NCBI GenBank assembly: GCA_002747255.1
Contig: PDUC01000005.1
Coordinates: forward strand, 1 to 35,150
Length of the DNA stretch: 35,150 bases
Origin: Acidobacteriota bacterium
GTDB lineage: Bacteria > Acidobacteriota > Holophagae > Acanthopleuribacterales > Acanthopleuribacteraceae
Reading direction: 5' to 3'
The position numbers and the translations under genes were made by a program. Positions within the stretch are counted from its first letter, which is position 1, and each line of letters opens with the position of its first letter. Positions 34,229 to 35,150 of the stretch are shown here, piece by piece. The notes beneath the pieces were generated by a model. That model saw only the letters and a list, made by a program, of their open reading frames with translations, did not search any database and was not told the origin of the DNA.

Positions 34229-35150
34229 CTATTGCCTGTTGAATTCCGGTAATCTCATAAAAAGAGAGAACGTATGGCGGATTTCCTGGTCGATGGTTTC
34301 CGGTGTAACTGAAAAATTTCCCGGATCCTGGTTGGTGAGATAGTCTTCCAATAAGCTGTTGACAGAGGCATGCTGTCGATTGTGAGTCGTTAATCCTTCC
34401 AGCAGTGACATGACTTCATCGGATGTTGTCAGGCCTCTGGAGTTAATAAAATCAGCTATTTTCATACTCGGACTACTGGAATCTCCTCTGTTACTGGTGA
34501 CCAGATGAACGAAGTTCCAGCGGAAGAGGAGTGAGTTGGTGTTGATCCAGAAATCACCAGCTTCTTCAAAACCTGTGGGGAAGGGATACTCGAATAACTC
34601 CATTCCCATTTTTTCTAAATAAAAATCCATGCCGTGAAAAGCTGGAGTGGATTCAGTAACCCGAACGACACTGGTCATGAATTCCAGTGGGGTTTTCACT
34701 TTATTTTGTCGGTAGTTCTGATCGGTTCTAAAACGCGGGTGGTTGAAGATGGTGTTGAGAACCTGTTTAATATCACCGTTTGTGTTGTGGAAAGTCGTGG
34801 CTGCTGCTGTCACTGCGTTAGCTGGTGGATCGTCGCCAATAAAGAGCTGACAGAGTTTCCAGGCAATGTATTCGGCACAATTCCTGGAGTCCACAAGGGC
34901 GTCTATGACCATGATGCCATCGATAAAACCACCCCCCGGGGGAATATATAGACTGAGTGAGGGCAAGTATTTTTCTCCATAATCGTGATAACGAGGATTG
35001 AAGTAGAACTTCCCTTTGCGGATCGACCAGCCAGTGAAGCAGCGCGCGGCCTGAACAATATCTTCATGAATGTAACCATTGTTGACACCAAAGGTGTGCA
35101 GCTCAAGTATTTCTCTGGCATAATTCTCATTGGGAGAACCGACTATGTTG
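34229..35150 (-). CDS. DUF1800 family protein (5' partial)
   Basis: About 306 C-terminal residues of a DUF1800 protein; the frame is open to the window end, so start and signal peptide are missing. Visible blocks: SPNENYAREILELHTFGVNN, then AARCFTGWSIRKGKFYFNP, HDYGEK, ALVDSRNCAEYIAWKLCQLF, NHPRFRTD and a C-terminal RHTFSLFMRLPEFN. An in-frame TTG at 34966 is internal, not the start, because the conserved NENYARE block lies upstream of it. DUF1800 has no assigned activity; it is usually exported and paired with DUF1501, as here. Confidence 0.9.
   Translation of the reverse strand, partial: NIVGSPNENYAREILELHTFGVNNGYIHEDIVQAARCFTGWSIRKGKFYFNPRYHDYGEKYLPSLSLYIPPGGGFIDGIMVIDALVDSRNCAEYIAWKLCQLFIGDDPPANAVTAAATTFHNTNGDIKQVLNTIFNHPRFRTDQNYRQNKVKTPLEFMTSVVRVTESTPAFHGMDFYLEKMGMELFEYPFPTGFEEAGDFWINTNSLLFRWNFVHLVTSNRGDSSSPSMKIADFINSRGLTTSDEVMSLLEGLTTHNRQHASVNSLLEDYLTNQDPGNFSVTPETIDQEIRHTFSLFMRLPEFNRQ

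Noticed and set aside
1-35150. Mobile elements, CRISPR, prophage, tRNA genes
   Set aside because: No transposase, integrase, direct-repeat array or cloverleaf was found on reading both strands; gene content is mainly housekeeping.

Overview
The window reads as chromosomal DNA of a Gram-negative (diderm) bacterium with a mid-range GC content by eye. Two family-9 LPS heptosyltransferases point to an LPS outer membrane. UbiE/MenG points to a respiratory quinone. A B12-dependent class II ribonucleotide reductase, a short spirochaete/Bacteroidota-like ParC with its ParE, and a secreted DUF1501/DUF1800 pair fit Acidobacteriota-, Myxococcota- or Planctomycetota-like lineages. I cannot fix the phylum from sequence alone; a marine acidobacterium would fit. 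I see no tRNA, rRNA, CRISPR array, insertion sequence or prophage.

Layout. 1-2352 (+) is ClpB, cut at its 5' end by the window edge. 2353-2865 is mostly non-coding but holds a predicted folded RNA element, a hairpin and a possible 29-residue membrane peptide, all on the minus strand. 2866-11310 (-) is a long co-directional block: E1 alpha and E1 beta of a 2-oxoacid dehydrogenase, NrdR, Lon, an alpha/beta hydrolase, a TraB-family membrane protein, an RNase H and a Cdd1-like helix-hairpin-helix protein. 11618-13456 (+) is an unusual fusion of a DHH-type phosphoesterase-like domain with a degenerate CPBP (CAAX-protease-like) membrane domain. 13515-15452 (-) is an aminotransferase plus an omega-amidase-like nitrilase, a probable transaminase/omega-amidase pair. 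15752-18348 (+) holds a secreted protein of unknown role, a small unknown protein and a gluzincin-type (HExxH) putative peptidase that overlaps it. 18419-19492 (-) is a secreted PL14-like polysaccharide lyase. 19843-24328 (-) is parE-parC-ubiE, tightly packed. 24788-28288 (+) is the class II ribonucleotide reductase NrdJ. 28507-32790 (+) is two heptosyltransferases, then gmk, rpoZ and coaBC. 32972-35150 (-) is DUF1501 and DUF1800, the latter cut by the window edge.

Connections. The clearest regulatory link is between nrdR (8678-9133) and nrdJ: two NrdR-box-like sequences lie exactly 32 bp apart around a -35 element upstream of nrdJ. ClpB and Lon give two protein quality-control machines. gmk-rpoZ-coaBC is a common housekeeping cluster.

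No complete, clearly new multi-gene system is evident. The best candidates for novelty are the DHH-CPBP fusion protein, the folded element at 2586-2636 with its downstream small ORF, and the overlapping gene pair ending in the HExxH protein.
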